23,264 nucleotides of DNA, from positions 1 through 23,264 of IMG/VR virus record IMGVR_UViG_3300021379_002006; one strand, written 5' to 3'. Below, one piece after another: positions 1 to 8,313 of this stretch; the stretch's first letter is position 1, and each line of letters opens with the position of its first letter. The position numbers and the translations under genes are program-made. Under the pieces are notes generated by a model. It worked only from the letters and a program-made list of their open reading frames with translations. It did no database searches and had not been told where the DNA came from. This DNA comes from a virus.

Positions 1-2610
1 CAACTTCATTAAATCACGAGCCTGATTAAATGCATAAACTGACTCTACTTCTTCTCCTTCAATACTAGTAGCAGTTATAGAACCATTATTAAAGTATTGG
101 AGAATAAAGTCTTGTGAGTAAGAGTTTCCACTGGTTAAAATATCAGTTGAAATTGCATCTATGAAATAACCAAGATCTCTCTTACACTTAGTTTCAGTAG
201 AAATAATTGCAGGATACTGAGCTCTAGTTGCTGTCCAGGCAGTATTAATAATTTGAGTCTTATTTTTCTGGATCAAACGATATGAATCATAATATCTTGA
301 TCTATCATTTGTAGTTGTATCGCCTGGGAATACCCAATCATTAGGATATTGATCATAATTAAAGACAATGTTTCCGATAGACTTATCTACAATCTCTTGT
401 CTATTTTGTTGGATTAAACGATAAGAATCGAAGAATCTGGATCTTGCATTGGTATACTCATCTCCAGGGAAGGTGAATGTTTTAGCAGCACCAGCACTTA
501 CATGGTACTCAAGAGCAATGGAAGCAAGTGACTTATCTACAATCTCTTGTCTATTTTGTTGGATTAAACGATAAGAATCGTAGAATCTTGATTTTGAAGT
601 AGTTTGTTCATCACCAGGGAAATAAAAGTCTGGATTATCGATAGAAATTGCAGCAAGAGACTTATCAATAATTTCTTGCTTGTTTTCTTGAATCAAACGA
701 TATGAATCAAAGAATCTTGATCTTTCATTTGTATACTCATCACCAGGGAAAGCAAAAGTCTTTCCTGCACCAGCACTGACATGGTACTCAAGGGCAATAG
801 AAGCAAGAGACTTGTCAATAACTTCTTGCTTGTTCTCATTGATTAAACGATATGCATCATAGAATCTTGATCTTGGATTAGTCTCTTCATCTTCAGGGAA
901 GAAGAAACCATCATATTCAGTATAATTTAATGCAATACCCGCAAGAGATTTATCTACAATTTCCTGCTTATTATCAATAATTAAACGATATGAATCGAAG
1001 AATCTTGATCTTTCATTTGTTTGATCATCATCAGGGAAGTAAAAATCTGGGTGATATAGTGAAATAGTTGCCAATGATTTATCAATTAGTTCATCTTTGT
1101 TATCATTGATGAGATTATATGAATCCTTGAATCTATTTCTACTAGAATCTGGGAAGTAGAAATCAGGATTTTCTAGTGAGATTGAAGCAAGAGACTTATC
1201 AATAATTTCTTGCTTGTTCTGTTGAATTAGGCGATATGAATCGAAGAATCTGGATCTTGCATTTGTTGGAAGATCATTTGGGAAATAGAAATCTGGGTGA
1301 TCAACTGCAATCTGAGCAAGTGATCTATCAATAATTTCTTGCTTATTCTGTTGGATTAAACGATAAGAATCGTAGAATCTTGAAGAAGAATTGGTTCTAT
1401 CTTCACCTGGGAAATAGAAATCTGGGTGTCTTAGAGCAATAGAAGCAAGAGACTTATCTAAAATCTCAGTTCTATTTGATTGAATTGATTCGCTAGCATC
1501 AACATATCTACCAGGAGCAACTGTTCTGGTTTCAAAAATGTATCCGTAATTTCCAGTTGGATATATTAGAGTTTGCTGTCCACCATCAGAATCACAAGTA
1601 AATCCAAGACCAGCAATAGTAACTCCCATACCAACAGAAAGTTCGTGCTCTCTGTCAAGTACAAATGTTGCGATACCACTTACATGATCATATTGGGCAT
1701 CAACTACGTTCATTACAGGAGTATTGGCAGTTAGATTAATCTCAAGCTGAGCAGCATCAGTACCAGCATTAGAGGTTATAATTCCAACATACTTAAGTGG
1801 TCCAACACCATCAGCAACAAGACCAAAATTACCGAATGAAGAGTTAGAGTTTGTTAGGTCGCAAGCACCGCCAGACTGACATAGAATTGCAGTATCAGAA
1901 CAGATAGTAAACATGGAAACCAACTGAGCAAATGCTTCGTTGAAGATTTTTGCTCCGAGTCCACCTGGGTTAATTTGAGTGTAGGAGTCAAGAACCATGG
2001 ACTTGATAGGTCCAATAGCATACTCACCATCAATGTTTAGACCTACAGTTCCTGGAATAAAGTTGGTGCAGTTTTGGATATATGGCGATTGATCGATATA
2101 TGGTACTACTTCTGGGTTAAATGTAACAATAGCACCACCTGGATTATCTGGACCAATGAATGACATTTCTGCAATATAGCATCCATTGTTTAACCAGAAC
2201 AAGTCTCCTTGATTTTTTGGAGTAACCGTAACTTCACGAAGTGAGTCTCCAACAACTGATACGTTATCGGGAAGAACGATTGGGTTATCTTCTAAATAAA
2301 CTCCAGCACTAATTTTAATAACTGTTCCTGGGACAGACTCTGCGACGGCAGCTTTAATGGTTCTTTTTCCGTCTCCGAGTTTCTTACCTGTGTTGTTGTC
2401 GTTACCATCTTGTGTTACATATAATACGTTAATTACTGTTGCACCAGCACCAACTCGTACAATATCAGTACCAATTCCTGGCCTATTTCTGGCCATATAC
2501 ACTTCACCATCAAATGTATTGATGGCTATTTCTCCCAAAGGAAGGTCGGATACTGTTGGTTTTTTATTTGGAACCGAAGATCTTTTGAATCTGATTTTAG
2601 GACTTGCCAT
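1..2610 (-). CDS. Large tail/virion structural protein, C-terminus beyond window
   Basis: The frame is open for 870 codons from the ATG at 2610 to base 1 and runs out of the window. The N-terminus (about residues 1-56) has the phage tail-fibre style motif LPLGEIAINTFDGEVY. Residues about 60-150 read like the start of a pectin-lyase-like beta-helix (TVIKISAGVYLEDNPIVLP, then VSVVGDS). Residues about 380-750 are nine tandem copies of a unit built around DKSLASIAL, DFYFPGD, RSRFYDSYRLIQQNK. This architecture suits an elongated host-contact or baseplate-associated fibre protein of T4-like cyanophages. It is the last gene of the virion block and has an AATAAATA box 31 bases upstream. Shine-Dalgarno pairing is weak. 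The exact virion position is not known; fibre or baseplate role is inferred. Confidence 0.8.
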   Translation of the reverse strand, partial: MASPKIRFKRSSVPNKKPTVSDLPLGEIAINTFDGEVYMARNRPGIGTDIVRVGAGATVINVLYVTQDGNDNNTGKKLGDGKRTIKAAVAESVPGTVIKISAGVYLEDNPIVLPDNVSVVGDSLREVTVTPKNQGDLFWLNNGCYIAEMSFIGPDNPGGAIVTFNPEVVPYIDQSPYIQNCTNFIPGTVGLNIDGEYAIGPIKSMVLDSYTQINPGGLGAKIFNEAFAQLVSMFTICSDTAILCQSGGACDLTNSNSSFGNFGLVADGVGPLKYVGIITSNAGTDAAQLEINLTANTPVMNVVDAQYDHVSGIATFVLDREHELSVGMGVTIAGLGFTCDSDGGQQTLIYPTGNYGYIFETRTVAPGRYVDASESIQSNRTEILDKSLASIALRHPDFYFPGEDRTNSSSRFYDSYRLIQQNKQEIIDRSLAQIAVDHPDFYFPNDLPTNARSRFFDSYRLIQQNKQEIIDKSLASISLENPDFYFPDSSRNRFKDSYNLINDNKDELIDKSLATISLYHPDFYFPDDDQTNERSRFFDSYRLIIDNKQEIVDKSLAGIALNYTEYDGFFFPEDEETNPRSRFYDAYRLINENKQEVIDKSLASIALEYHVSAGAGKTFAFPGDEYTNERSRFFDSYRLIQENKQEIIDKSLAAISIDNPDFYFPGDEQTTSKSRFYDSYRLIQQNRQEIVDKSLASIALEYHVSAGAAKTFTFPGDEYTNARSRFFDSYRLIQQNRQEIVDKSIGNIVFNYDQYPNDWVFPGDTTTNDRSRYYDSYRLIQKNKTQIINTAWTATRAQYPAIISTETKCKRDLGYFIDAISTDILTSGNSYSQDFILQYFNNGSITATSIEGEEVESVYAFNQARDLMKL
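380..1458 (-). repeat. Nine in-frame tandem repeats inside the large tail gene
   Basis: The codons for DKSLA or its variants recur with left edges at 380, 530, 659, 809, 947, 1076, 1193, 1322 and 1451. The steps are 150, 129, 150, 138, 129, 117, 129 and 129 bases, all multiples of three. The basic unit is therefore 43 residues. The 50-residue versions carry an extra EYHVSAGAGKTF-type insert, and one copy is shortened to 39. Nucleotide identity between copies is high enough to see by eye, for example tctattttgttggattaaac in several. A tenth, degenerate unit lies near 240-330. Confidence 0.9.
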
Positions 2611-2641
2611 TAACCCAAATCGTAATTTTGCTTGTTATCTT

Positions 2642-2649
2642 TATTTATT
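2642..2649 (-). promoter_or_regulatory. T4-like late promoter box AATAAATA
   Basis: On the minus strand this reads AATAAATA, 31 bases before the ATG at 2610. It matches the ATAAATA core of T4-type late promoters. It lies just beyond the stop of the 170-residue virion gene. Confidence 0.55.
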
Positions 2650-2661
2650 AAAAATTTATTA

Positions 2662-3174
2662 TCAACTACCGTAAGAACCACAATCTATAGATATATTAGC
2701 TAATAACCTTTCTCCATTTGCACATCCAATGACTTCTGACTGACCTGCACAATCATTTACCCATAGAGATCCTAATTCAAGTGCAGCATAAGCACTTGCT
2801 ACTACACTATTTCCTGATATCGATGCCTGTCTAACAAATTTCATTCTATCATCATCATTATCATAATACATTGCTGCTCTTTCAGCAGAATTGGTTGATG
2901 TATCAAAATAATTTAATACAATACCAACATCATTTCCTAAATCAGTACTTGGGGGTACTAATTCGCCACTTTCAGGATCTATTACTAAACCAAGTTCAAT
3001 CAGAGGATCTCTAAGAGTAAATGTCTCAGAATCTACGAGAAATCTTCCACCATCAATAAAAAGATCACCGGTAATATTTGCATTACCGATAACGGTCAAT
3101 ACTGTCTCAAAATCGGTATAATCCTTTACACCAATTGTTAAATTCCTTTGCGTAGGACTTAAATATTTTGCCAT
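2662..3174 (-). CDS. Virion-type protein with MAKYLS N-terminal module
   Basis: This is a 170-residue protein without transmembrane segments. Its first 35 residues (MAKYLSPTQRNLTIGV, YTDFETVLTVIGN) closely match those of the 671-residue protein at 5019-7034, so the two share an N-terminal attachment module. The rest is rich in Asp, Asn and Gly. The C-terminus ends ISIDCGSYGS, resembling the ends of neighbouring virion genes. A CTAAATA late box lies 24 bases upstream. It is probably a structural or fibre-associated protein, judged from context and the shared module; I do not recognise a specific function. Confidence 0.7.
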   Translation of the reverse strand: MAKYLSPTQRNLTIGVKDYTDFETVLTVIGNANITGDLFIDGGRFLVDSETFTLRDPLIELGLVIDPESGELVPPSTDLGNDVGIVLNYFDTSTNSAERAAMYYDNDDDRMKFVRQASISGNSVVASAYAALELGSLWVNDCAGQSEVIGCANGERLLANISIDCGSYGS

Positions 3175-3198
3175 TTTGAGGAAAATAGTCTTTTCTGT

Positions 3199-3205
3199 TA
3201 TTTAG
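3199..3205 (-). promoter_or_regulatory. Late promoter box CTAAATA
   Basis: The minus strand reads CTAAATAA here, 24 bases before the ATG at 3174. The same CTAAATA core precedes the paralogous gene at 7034. CTAAATA and ATAAATA cores are known late-promoter variants in T4-like cyanophages. Confidence 0.5.
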
Positions 3206-3210
3206 TAAAC

Positions 3211-4005
3211 TTAATATGTTCCCGCATCAACATCAATTCTGTTATCAAGATCATCATCCAATTGCTGTAAGAATTCTTCTGGTAATCCTTCTTGAGTGGT
3301 CTCTTGTACTGTTGCTTTGAGAACTTCGTCAGGGTTAACAGCTTTGTAAAGACTATCAGCGGCATTAAACATAATTACATACTTATCCAAAACTTCAGTA
3401 TCATTAACATTGAATAGATCACCTAAAGTCAAACCATCAATAGTTTGTTGTAATTTATTAATTAACTCTGCTAATTTTTGTGGTATCAATATTTCATTTA
3501 AATAATTTAAAAACTGACTTGGTAATCCACTTGGTTGTTGAATAGCAGAAAGTAAAATTTCATCTGGATCCACAGATTCATACTTCTCTGTAGATTTATC
3601 ATATCGAAATACATACGTATCATCAGCAAAATCAACAGACTCTTTTACATTTGCAAGTTTTCCAATTGTTAGATTACTAATATAATCATATATCTGAATT
3701 ACAGCATCAATAAGTGCTTGTGGATTTAGAGTATTATTTAAGTAATCTATAATTTGTTGTGGTATTCCATCACTGAATGCAGCAGTAAGTAATTCATCTG
3801 GATCATATGCTCTATACTTTTGATCAATAGCATCATATTTTAATATAAAATTGTCTTGAACATTACTAACATCAACATCCATTAAATCTGCAAGTTTTCT
3901 TGCCATAATTATACCCGATTTAGAAGAAACATTAATTGTTTTTTTCCCAGATCTAACTCTGGAGTTGTAACTAGGAGTGACTACCCTAACATTGATTTTT
4001 GTCAT
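3211..4005 (-). CDS. Virion-type protein with three internal repeats
   Basis: This is a 264-residue protein. After a basic N-terminus (about 1-35), three diverged copies of an approximately 75-residue unit follow. Each runs from L-x-D/N-V, through a strand such as YVFRYDKSTEKYESVDPDEIL, to a helix such as GLPSQFLNYLNE. The P/N-DE-[IVL]L core is visible as DPDELL, DPDEIL and NPDEVL. The C-terminus is DVDAGTY. The start codon overlaps the stop of the upstream 113-residue gene by four bases (ATGA), so translation is probably coupled. The repeated strand-then-helix plan suggests a modular fibre or neck component. No specific family recognised. Confidence 0.7.
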   Translation of the reverse strand: MTKINVRVVTPSYNSRVRSGKKTINVSSKSGIIMARKLADLMDVDVSNVQDNFILKYDAIDQKYRAYDPDELLTAAFSDGIPQQIIDYLNNTLNPQALIDAVIQIYDYISNLTIGKLANVKESVDFADDTYVFRYDKSTEKYESVDPDEILLSAIQQPSGLPSQFLNYLNEILIPQKLAELINKLQQTIDGLTLGDLFNVNDTEVLDKYVIMFNAADSLYKAVNPDEVLKATVQETTQEGLPEEFLQQLDDDLDNRIDVDAGTY

Positions 4006-4343
4006 GATAGATTAGTGTCTTCTACTATTATAGTTCCAGTCACTACTCTAGTTTTAAAATCTAATTCAGTATTTGTTATAAAAATATCAAAATGATTTCT
4101 ACCTGAAGGTAAAGTCTCTGTCATAGTTCTTCCCATAGAAATATATACTTCAGATTCTGATGTAGTAATTCCAACATTGAAAGGATAATTTGTTATAGAT
4201 TTTGGGTGTTTTTTTAAACTAGCAGAAGCAACTGAATATAAAAGATTTAATGGACCGCCGTCATCTCCCGAAAGATAAAATGAAGCTTCAAAGTCAGTAC
4301 CCTTTTCTATTACCAAATTAACTACTGGTGAAGATGCCGACAT
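4002..4343 (-). CDS. Small beta-rich virion-type protein
   Basis: This is a 113-residue protein predicted to be mostly beta strand. The pattern (IEKGTDFEASFYL near the N-terminus, then ASASLKKHP, YISMGRT, LPSGRNHFDIFIT, TRVVTGTIIVE) resembles the small immunoglobulin-like domains of many phage tail and baseplate-associated proteins. An AATAAATA box lies about 25 bases upstream, starting a two-gene unit with the 264-residue gene. Function is inferred from fold pattern and position only. Confidence 0.7.
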   Translation of the reverse strand: MSASSPVVNLVIEKGTDFEASFYLSGDDGGPLNLLYSVASASLKKHPKSITNYPFNVGITTSESEVYISMGRTMTETLPSGRNHFDIFITNTELDFKTRVVTGTIIVEDTNLS

Positions 4344-4367
4344 TTATCTAATATTATGTTCCAATAC

Positions 4368-4375
4368 TATTTATT
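4368..4375 (-). promoter_or_regulatory. T4-like late promoter box AATAAATA
   Basis: The minus strand reads AATAAATAG 25 bases before the ATG at 4343, in the short gap after the 208-residue gene. It likely starts transcription of the 113- and 264-residue virion genes. Confidence 0.55.
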
Positions 4376-4385
4376 ATTTAATAAT

Positions 4386-5012
4386 CTAATAAGAACCTCC
4401 ATCAAAATCAGTAATAGATCCTAAAGTTCCAACATATCTCCAACCAATTAAATATACATCTGCACCACTAGTAATAAGAGAAGGTACATTAGTTCCAGGA
4501 AAATTTAATACTCCAGATGAATAATCAAAAAACCATTCGTCATTATTTCCACTACCACCTGCAGACAATTTAGTTCCACCAGTTGCAGGATTTCCAGCAT
4601 AAACTTCTACAATGTAACCTGATCCAAATTGAGTATCTATCCAATTTACAACATTTAATGAAGTATTATCTCCATAAGTTTCTCTGGCAATAAAACTTCT
4701 TCTTCCAGCAACAGTATTATCTTCAGTCATTCTAAATGCATTAGAATTTCCATAAACTTCAATTAGTTTATATGTTGGATATCCTTCTCCAGGAACAATA
4801 AAATAATCTGAAGATGGTGGACTTGATGGAATTCTTTCTGACTCAAACCACAATCCAACATTAGATAGTACTAATGGTGATGGTATAGGTTCTGCAAATG
4901 GTGCTTTTTTAGTTCCGGAAATTGTAGAGTCTTCTGCAATACCAGTTTTAGAAGATGAATACCCTATTTTTTTAAGTAGATAATCTACTTTTTGTTCTTG
5001 TGAAATTGCCAT
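4386..5012 (-). CDS. Virion-type structural protein
   Basis: This is a 208-residue protein. The N-terminus MAISQEQKVDYLLKKIGY looks like a short helical module followed by a flexible region rich in Ser and Pro. The rest is beta-rich, with NDEWFFDYSSGVLNFPGTN and VYLIGWRYVG near the C-terminus, which ends ITDFDGGSY. Such end motifs are shared by the neighbouring virion genes. It starts only seven bases after the stop of the 671-residue gene, so it is probably expressed from the same late transcript. I recall this type of protein as conserved in cyanomyoviruses, but no function is known to me. Confidence 0.7.
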   Translation of the reverse strand: MAISQEQKVDYLLKKIGYSSSKTGIAEDSTISGTKKAPFAEPIPSPLVLSNVGLWFESERIPSSPPSSDYFIVPGEGYPTYKLIEVYGNSNAFRMTEDNTVAGRRSFIARETYGDNTSLNVVNWIDTQFGSGYIVEVYAGNPATGGTKLSAGGSGNNDEWFFDYSSGVLNFPGTNVPSLITSGADVYLIGWRYVGTLGSITDFDGGSY

Positions 5013-5018
5013 CTCTTA

Positions 5019-7034
5019 TTAGGTATTTCTAAATGATAGAGTATTAATTTGATTGCCGGAGTTTAACTTGAACCTAACAAGAATTCTATTATTTACATCA
5101 TTTGATGATGATTCAGTACCAAATACACATCTAAATGTTCCAGTTCCACCAGTCATATTTCCAGCTTGAGCACATCCAGGTTGAGCAGTTGTCGGAATAC
5201 CAGAACCTTTATATGCTTGGAACATGTTTGCCCAACCATTCACGCCAGATAGTGAAGTAGTCCATGCAGAGTTGTCAGGCATACAAACCCAACAACCAGA
5301 ATATGTTCCATTAATTACAATAAAGAATTCTGAAACGTTAGAACGTATCATTTCCAACTGGAAATACTGTGATCCACTTCTTCCAGATGAATAATCTGGT
5401 CCAACAGGCAAATATCCAGTTGAATAATTTGTTTGATCATGCTTCAAATCACCACCAATCACAGTTGCCTCATAAGTGGCAACTGGACTAGAAGCAGACC
5501 ATGAAGTATAAACTGGAGTTGGATTATCGCCAGATGCTCCAGCATTCACTCTTTTAGCGTTGCCTGATCCAGAACCTAAAGTTTGAATAAGGATATTATC
5601 CTCATCAATCACATCAGTTCTAGCAGTTGTTCCCATAATATTTACAAATTGTGGAATAGTTGCTCTTACAGTATCAGAACCATACGGAGTTGATGCAGTA
5701 TATAATGAAAACTTTTGAGTGTCTGCAGTAACTCTAATATGAAGATCTCTTGGAATTTGTGATACAGATCCAGTCACTCCTGCACCAACACCAAAGTTTC
5801 TTACTGGTGGATTAGAACCTCCAAAGTTTCCATAGTTTTTATTTCCACCATTTTGAAATCCAGTTGTTTGCCCAGATGAGGTTAAGAATGTATAGTTTGA
5901 ATACATATCACCAGTAGCATTCAAACAAGTAATATCATAAACAAAAGCATTACTTGAAGATTGTGTGTAGTGTGGAATTCCAGATGAATAATTTAATACT
6001 GGAGATGTTGGTGTTATTGGAGTGGAAGAAGTTAAAATAGGAGCAGGTACTGTACTTGGATCTTCATAATAAAAATACTTTTGAGATTCATAGATATTTC
6101 CACCAACTTGTTGTTTAATATAGGCCATATTAAATCCATCTGGACTAGTAGCATCAACCATTCTAGAATCATAAACTTCATAAAAATCAGATGCTATACC
6201 AGTATTTCTAGAAGAAAAGAAAGCATCCTTATCATTTAATATTTCTAAAGCACCATAAACGCCATCATCACTTGTAGCATCATTAGTAATGCTGTTATCA
6301 GGATTGATTACATCATTTGATATCATTTCTCTACTACCTTCGGTAGTAAAATTAATCATTGCAGATACTATTCCTTGATCACCTGGACCATACTCAGTCA
6401 ACCAAGTTGAAGTAACGGTATTGTCAGTATTTCTTGGATACGATGTTCCAGGAGAAGAAGAATATACACCTAAAGTATTATTTGTTGGAGTAAATCCAGA
6501 ACATAATATACCACTACTTAAATTAAGAATTGTGAATGCTGCATTTTCAATTGTTGCAGGTGGTTTTGGTACTAGTTTTCCTAGGATGAAATTAATATCA
6601 TTAATAGAATTTTTTGTATAGTCCTCCAGTTTAATTTCAATTGCTCCTGGTTTAAATCCACCATCAGGTTCCCCAAATCTCAAGGAACCATAATATTCTT
6701 CAGCAGAAACAAATTTATTTACATCAACATACTCACGGAACAAAGTAGGGCCACTAACATCAAGATCTGTACTGGGTTTAAAAGATGTGTTACCTATCGA
6801 TACCCTTCCCCTAAAACTACTTACTCCAGAAACAAATACATCTTCAGATTTTAAAGTAGTATCAACATTTAAAATACCAGAAATAAGTCCGTCTCCTTGA
6901 ACATGGAAATCGGACTTTGCTTCTGATGTTTTAATTCCTACATTACCAGTTACTTGGAGTGCAGTTTCATTATCGGTGTAAGAAGAAACACCAACTTTTA
7001 ATTTTCTATTAAGTTGACTTAAATATTTTGCCAT
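5019..7034 (-). CDS. Tail-fibre-like virion protein
   Basis: This is a 671-residue protein. Residues 1-35 are the MAKYLS module shared with the 170-residue gene at 2662. About residues 35-115 contain short Gly/Val/Ser beta-repeats (VQGDGLISG, FVSGVSSFRG, DVSGPT) typical of trimeric fibre shafts. A linker with INDINFILGKLVPKPPATI leads into a long beta-rich, Ser/Thr/Gly/Tyr-rich region ending NSGNQINTLSFRNT. It has no transmembrane segment or enzyme motif. A CTAAATA late box is 50 bases upstream, making it the first gene of the virion block. Tail fibre or another host-contact protein is inferred from architecture and neighbours. Confidence 0.75.
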   Translation of the reverse strand: MAKYLSQLNRKLKVGVSSYTDNETALQVTGNVGIKTSEAKSDFHVQGDGLISGILNVDTTLKSEDVFVSGVSSFRGRVSIGNTSFKPSTDLDVSGPTLFREYVDVNKFVSAEEYYGSLRFGEPDGGFKPGAIEIKLEDYTKNSINDINFILGKLVPKPPATIENAAFTILNLSSGILCSGFTPTNNTLGVYSSSPGTSYPRNTDNTVTSTWLTEYGPGDQGIVSAMINFTTEGSREMISNDVINPDNSITNDATSDDGVYGALEILNDKDAFFSSRNTGIASDFYEVYDSRMVDATSPDGFNMAYIKQQVGGNIYESQKYFYYEDPSTVPAPILTSSTPITPTSPVLNYSSGIPHYTQSSSNAFVYDITCLNATGDMYSNYTFLTSSGQTTGFQNGGNKNYGNFGGSNPPVRNFGVGAGVTGSVSQIPRDLHIRVTADTQKFSLYTASTPYGSDTVRATIPQFVNIMGTTARTDVIDEDNILIQTLGSGSGNAKRVNAGASGDNPTPVYTSWSASSPVATYEATVIGGDLKHDQTNYSTGYLPVGPDYSSGRSGSQYFQLEMIRSNVSEFFIVINGTYSGCWVCMPDNSAWTTSLSGVNGWANMFQAYKGSGIPTTAQPGCAQAGNMTGGTGTFRCVFGTESSSNDVNNRILVRFKLNSGNQINTLSFRNT

Positions 7035-7084
7035 TCTTAAAACTTATTTTTTTAATGACAAAAATTTATTCAATTGTGCTTAAT

Positions 7085-7091
7085 TATTTAG
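7085..7091 (-). promoter_or_regulatory. Late promoter box CTAAATA
   Basis: The minus strand reads CTAAATA immediately after the cpeT stop codon and 50 bases before the ATG at 7034. It separates the pigment and glycan operon from the virion block. Confidence 0.5.
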
Positions 7092-7619
7092 TCAATTTAT
7101 ATTATCTTTATTAAATTCAAACATTCCATGTTCAGAACCCCAAAGCATTTTTTTGGTTTCTGGACAATATCCTCTGTCTATTACTCTATACTTATTTTTT
7201 TCAAGAATAGATGCAGTAAATAAAAATGATTTTTTACCATTTCTTTCTACTATACAATCACAACCAAAAATTCTACCAATATAAACGTCATTTTGTTTTT
7301 CAAATATACAATCACATCCTTCATTTTTTTCTAAATCTTCTTCAACTATTTGGTCAATATTTTTAAAATATAAGAATCTTTCTCCATTTTTTACTTTATA
7401 ACTACTGACTACAAGTTTATCGTCAACTTGATTTACATCCAAAACAAATTGACGATAAGGTGGTTGTTTTCTTACAGTGTATTTTTGCTCACCATAAATC
7501 ATACCATTCGATAGTAATGCATGTCTAAGAGATATTTGAGAATATTGAGAAGGAAAAGAAAATGCCTGATTTCTATTGTTCCAGGATCCTAAAAGAAATT
7601 CTTTAAATTCTTTAACCAT
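7092..7619 (-). CDS. cpeT: CpeT/CpcT-family phycobiliprotein lyase-like protein
   Basis: This is a 175-residue protein. It shows the family signature: a GSWNNRNQAF N-terminus, a GCDCIFE segment (about residues 101-107), a second GCDCIVER with the FLFTASIL strand, then YRVIDRGYCPETKKMLWGSEHGMFEF at the C-terminus. Family members bind bilins and attach or chaperone them onto phycobiliproteins; phage copies are known from cyanomyoviruses, but whether they catalyse attachment is less clear. The start overlaps the heme-oxygenase stop by eight bases. It is the last gene of a long overlapping unit. Cyanobacterial homologues are usually somewhat longer. Confidence 0.88.
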   Translation of the reverse strand: MVKEFKEFLLGSWNNRNQAFSFPSQYSQISLRHALLSNGMIYGEQKYTVRKQPPYRQFVLDVNQVDDKLVVSSYKVKNGERFLYFKNIDQIVEEDLEKNEGCDCIFEKQNDVYIGRIFGCDCIVERNGKKSFLFTASILEKNKYRVIDRGYCPETKKMLWGSEHGMFEFNKDNIN

Positions 7620-8313
7620 CTTCTGTGCTACCTTTCCTTTGACGACGAGTTAGTGTTGAAAATAATACTTTACCAATTGCAGAAATTAAATTACCTTCAA
7701 TTTCATTAAAGACTTTCATATTATATTTAAACGCATTATTTGCTTCTGCAACAATTAAATCAATTTGTGTTTGAGATAAAGGAAGAGAATCTAAAGCACT
7801 TCTATAATTATTTTTGAATTGTTTTTCGTCAGGAATGTCTTTGAACATATAAAAGTTCATCGCATCATCATCGACTTTCAATGCTGTTTGAGCAATTCCT
7901 TTGAGAACCTGTCCCCCAGAAAGATCACCAATATATCTTGTATAATGGTGAGAAATTAAAAGCATTGGAGAGGATATAGAAACTTCTTTAATTCTTGCAA
8001 CATACTCTTTACAAGAATTTGTCTGTGTTACTTGAGATTTCCAATTATCGCCAAGATAGTATTGTAAATCTTTTTCTATTGATTCCTTTCTAAACAATTC
8101 TGGATAATAAATTTTACTTACCATTAGATCATTTTTATACTTTTCGATTTCCTCTTCCATTGAAGAATATACATGATATAAATCAGACATTAGTTTAATG
8201 TAAGATTGCTTTTCAACTACACCTTTCAGAAAACACGTAATAAATCCAGTATTTTCTGCCATTGTATGGGATTTTTTTGTCCCTTCTTTAATCTGTTTTG
8301 ATAATGTTGTCAT
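7612..8313 (-). CDS. ho1: Heme oxygenase (biliverdin-forming)
   Basis: This is a 233-residue protein, close to the usual length for cyanobacterial HO1. The proximal heme ligand is His16 in EGTKKSHTMAEN. The distal helix carries GDLSGGQ at residues 129-135 within HHYTRYIGDLSGGQVLKG. The enzyme opens heme to biliverdin IX-alpha with ferredoxin as electron donor, which feeds bilin synthesis. The start overlaps the GT25 stop by four bases (ATGA) and its stop overlaps cpeT. No bilin reductase (pebS or pcyA) is visible in the window, so its product would need a host or distant phage reductase. Confidence 0.95.
   Translation of the reverse strand: MTTLSKQIKEGTKKSHTMAENTGFITCFLKGVVEKQSYIKLMSDLYHVYSSMEEEIEKYKNDLMVSKIYYPELFRKESIEKDLQYYLGDNWKSQVTQTNSCKEYVARIKEVSISSPMLLISHHYTRYIGDLSGGQVLKGIAQTALKVDDDAMNFYMFKDIPDEKQFKNNYRSALDSLPLSQTQIDLIVAEANNAFKYNMKVFNEIEGNLISAIGKVLFSTLTRRQRKGSTEDG

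Noticed and set aside
2357-2674. Open frame of 105 codons on the plus strand
   Set aside because: It lies opposite the well-supported large tail gene and its product is low-complexity and hydrophobic with no motif.
6421-6621. Plus-strand frame inside the 671-residue tail gene
   Set aside because: It is a shadow of the minus-strand gene with no ribosome site or recognisable protein.
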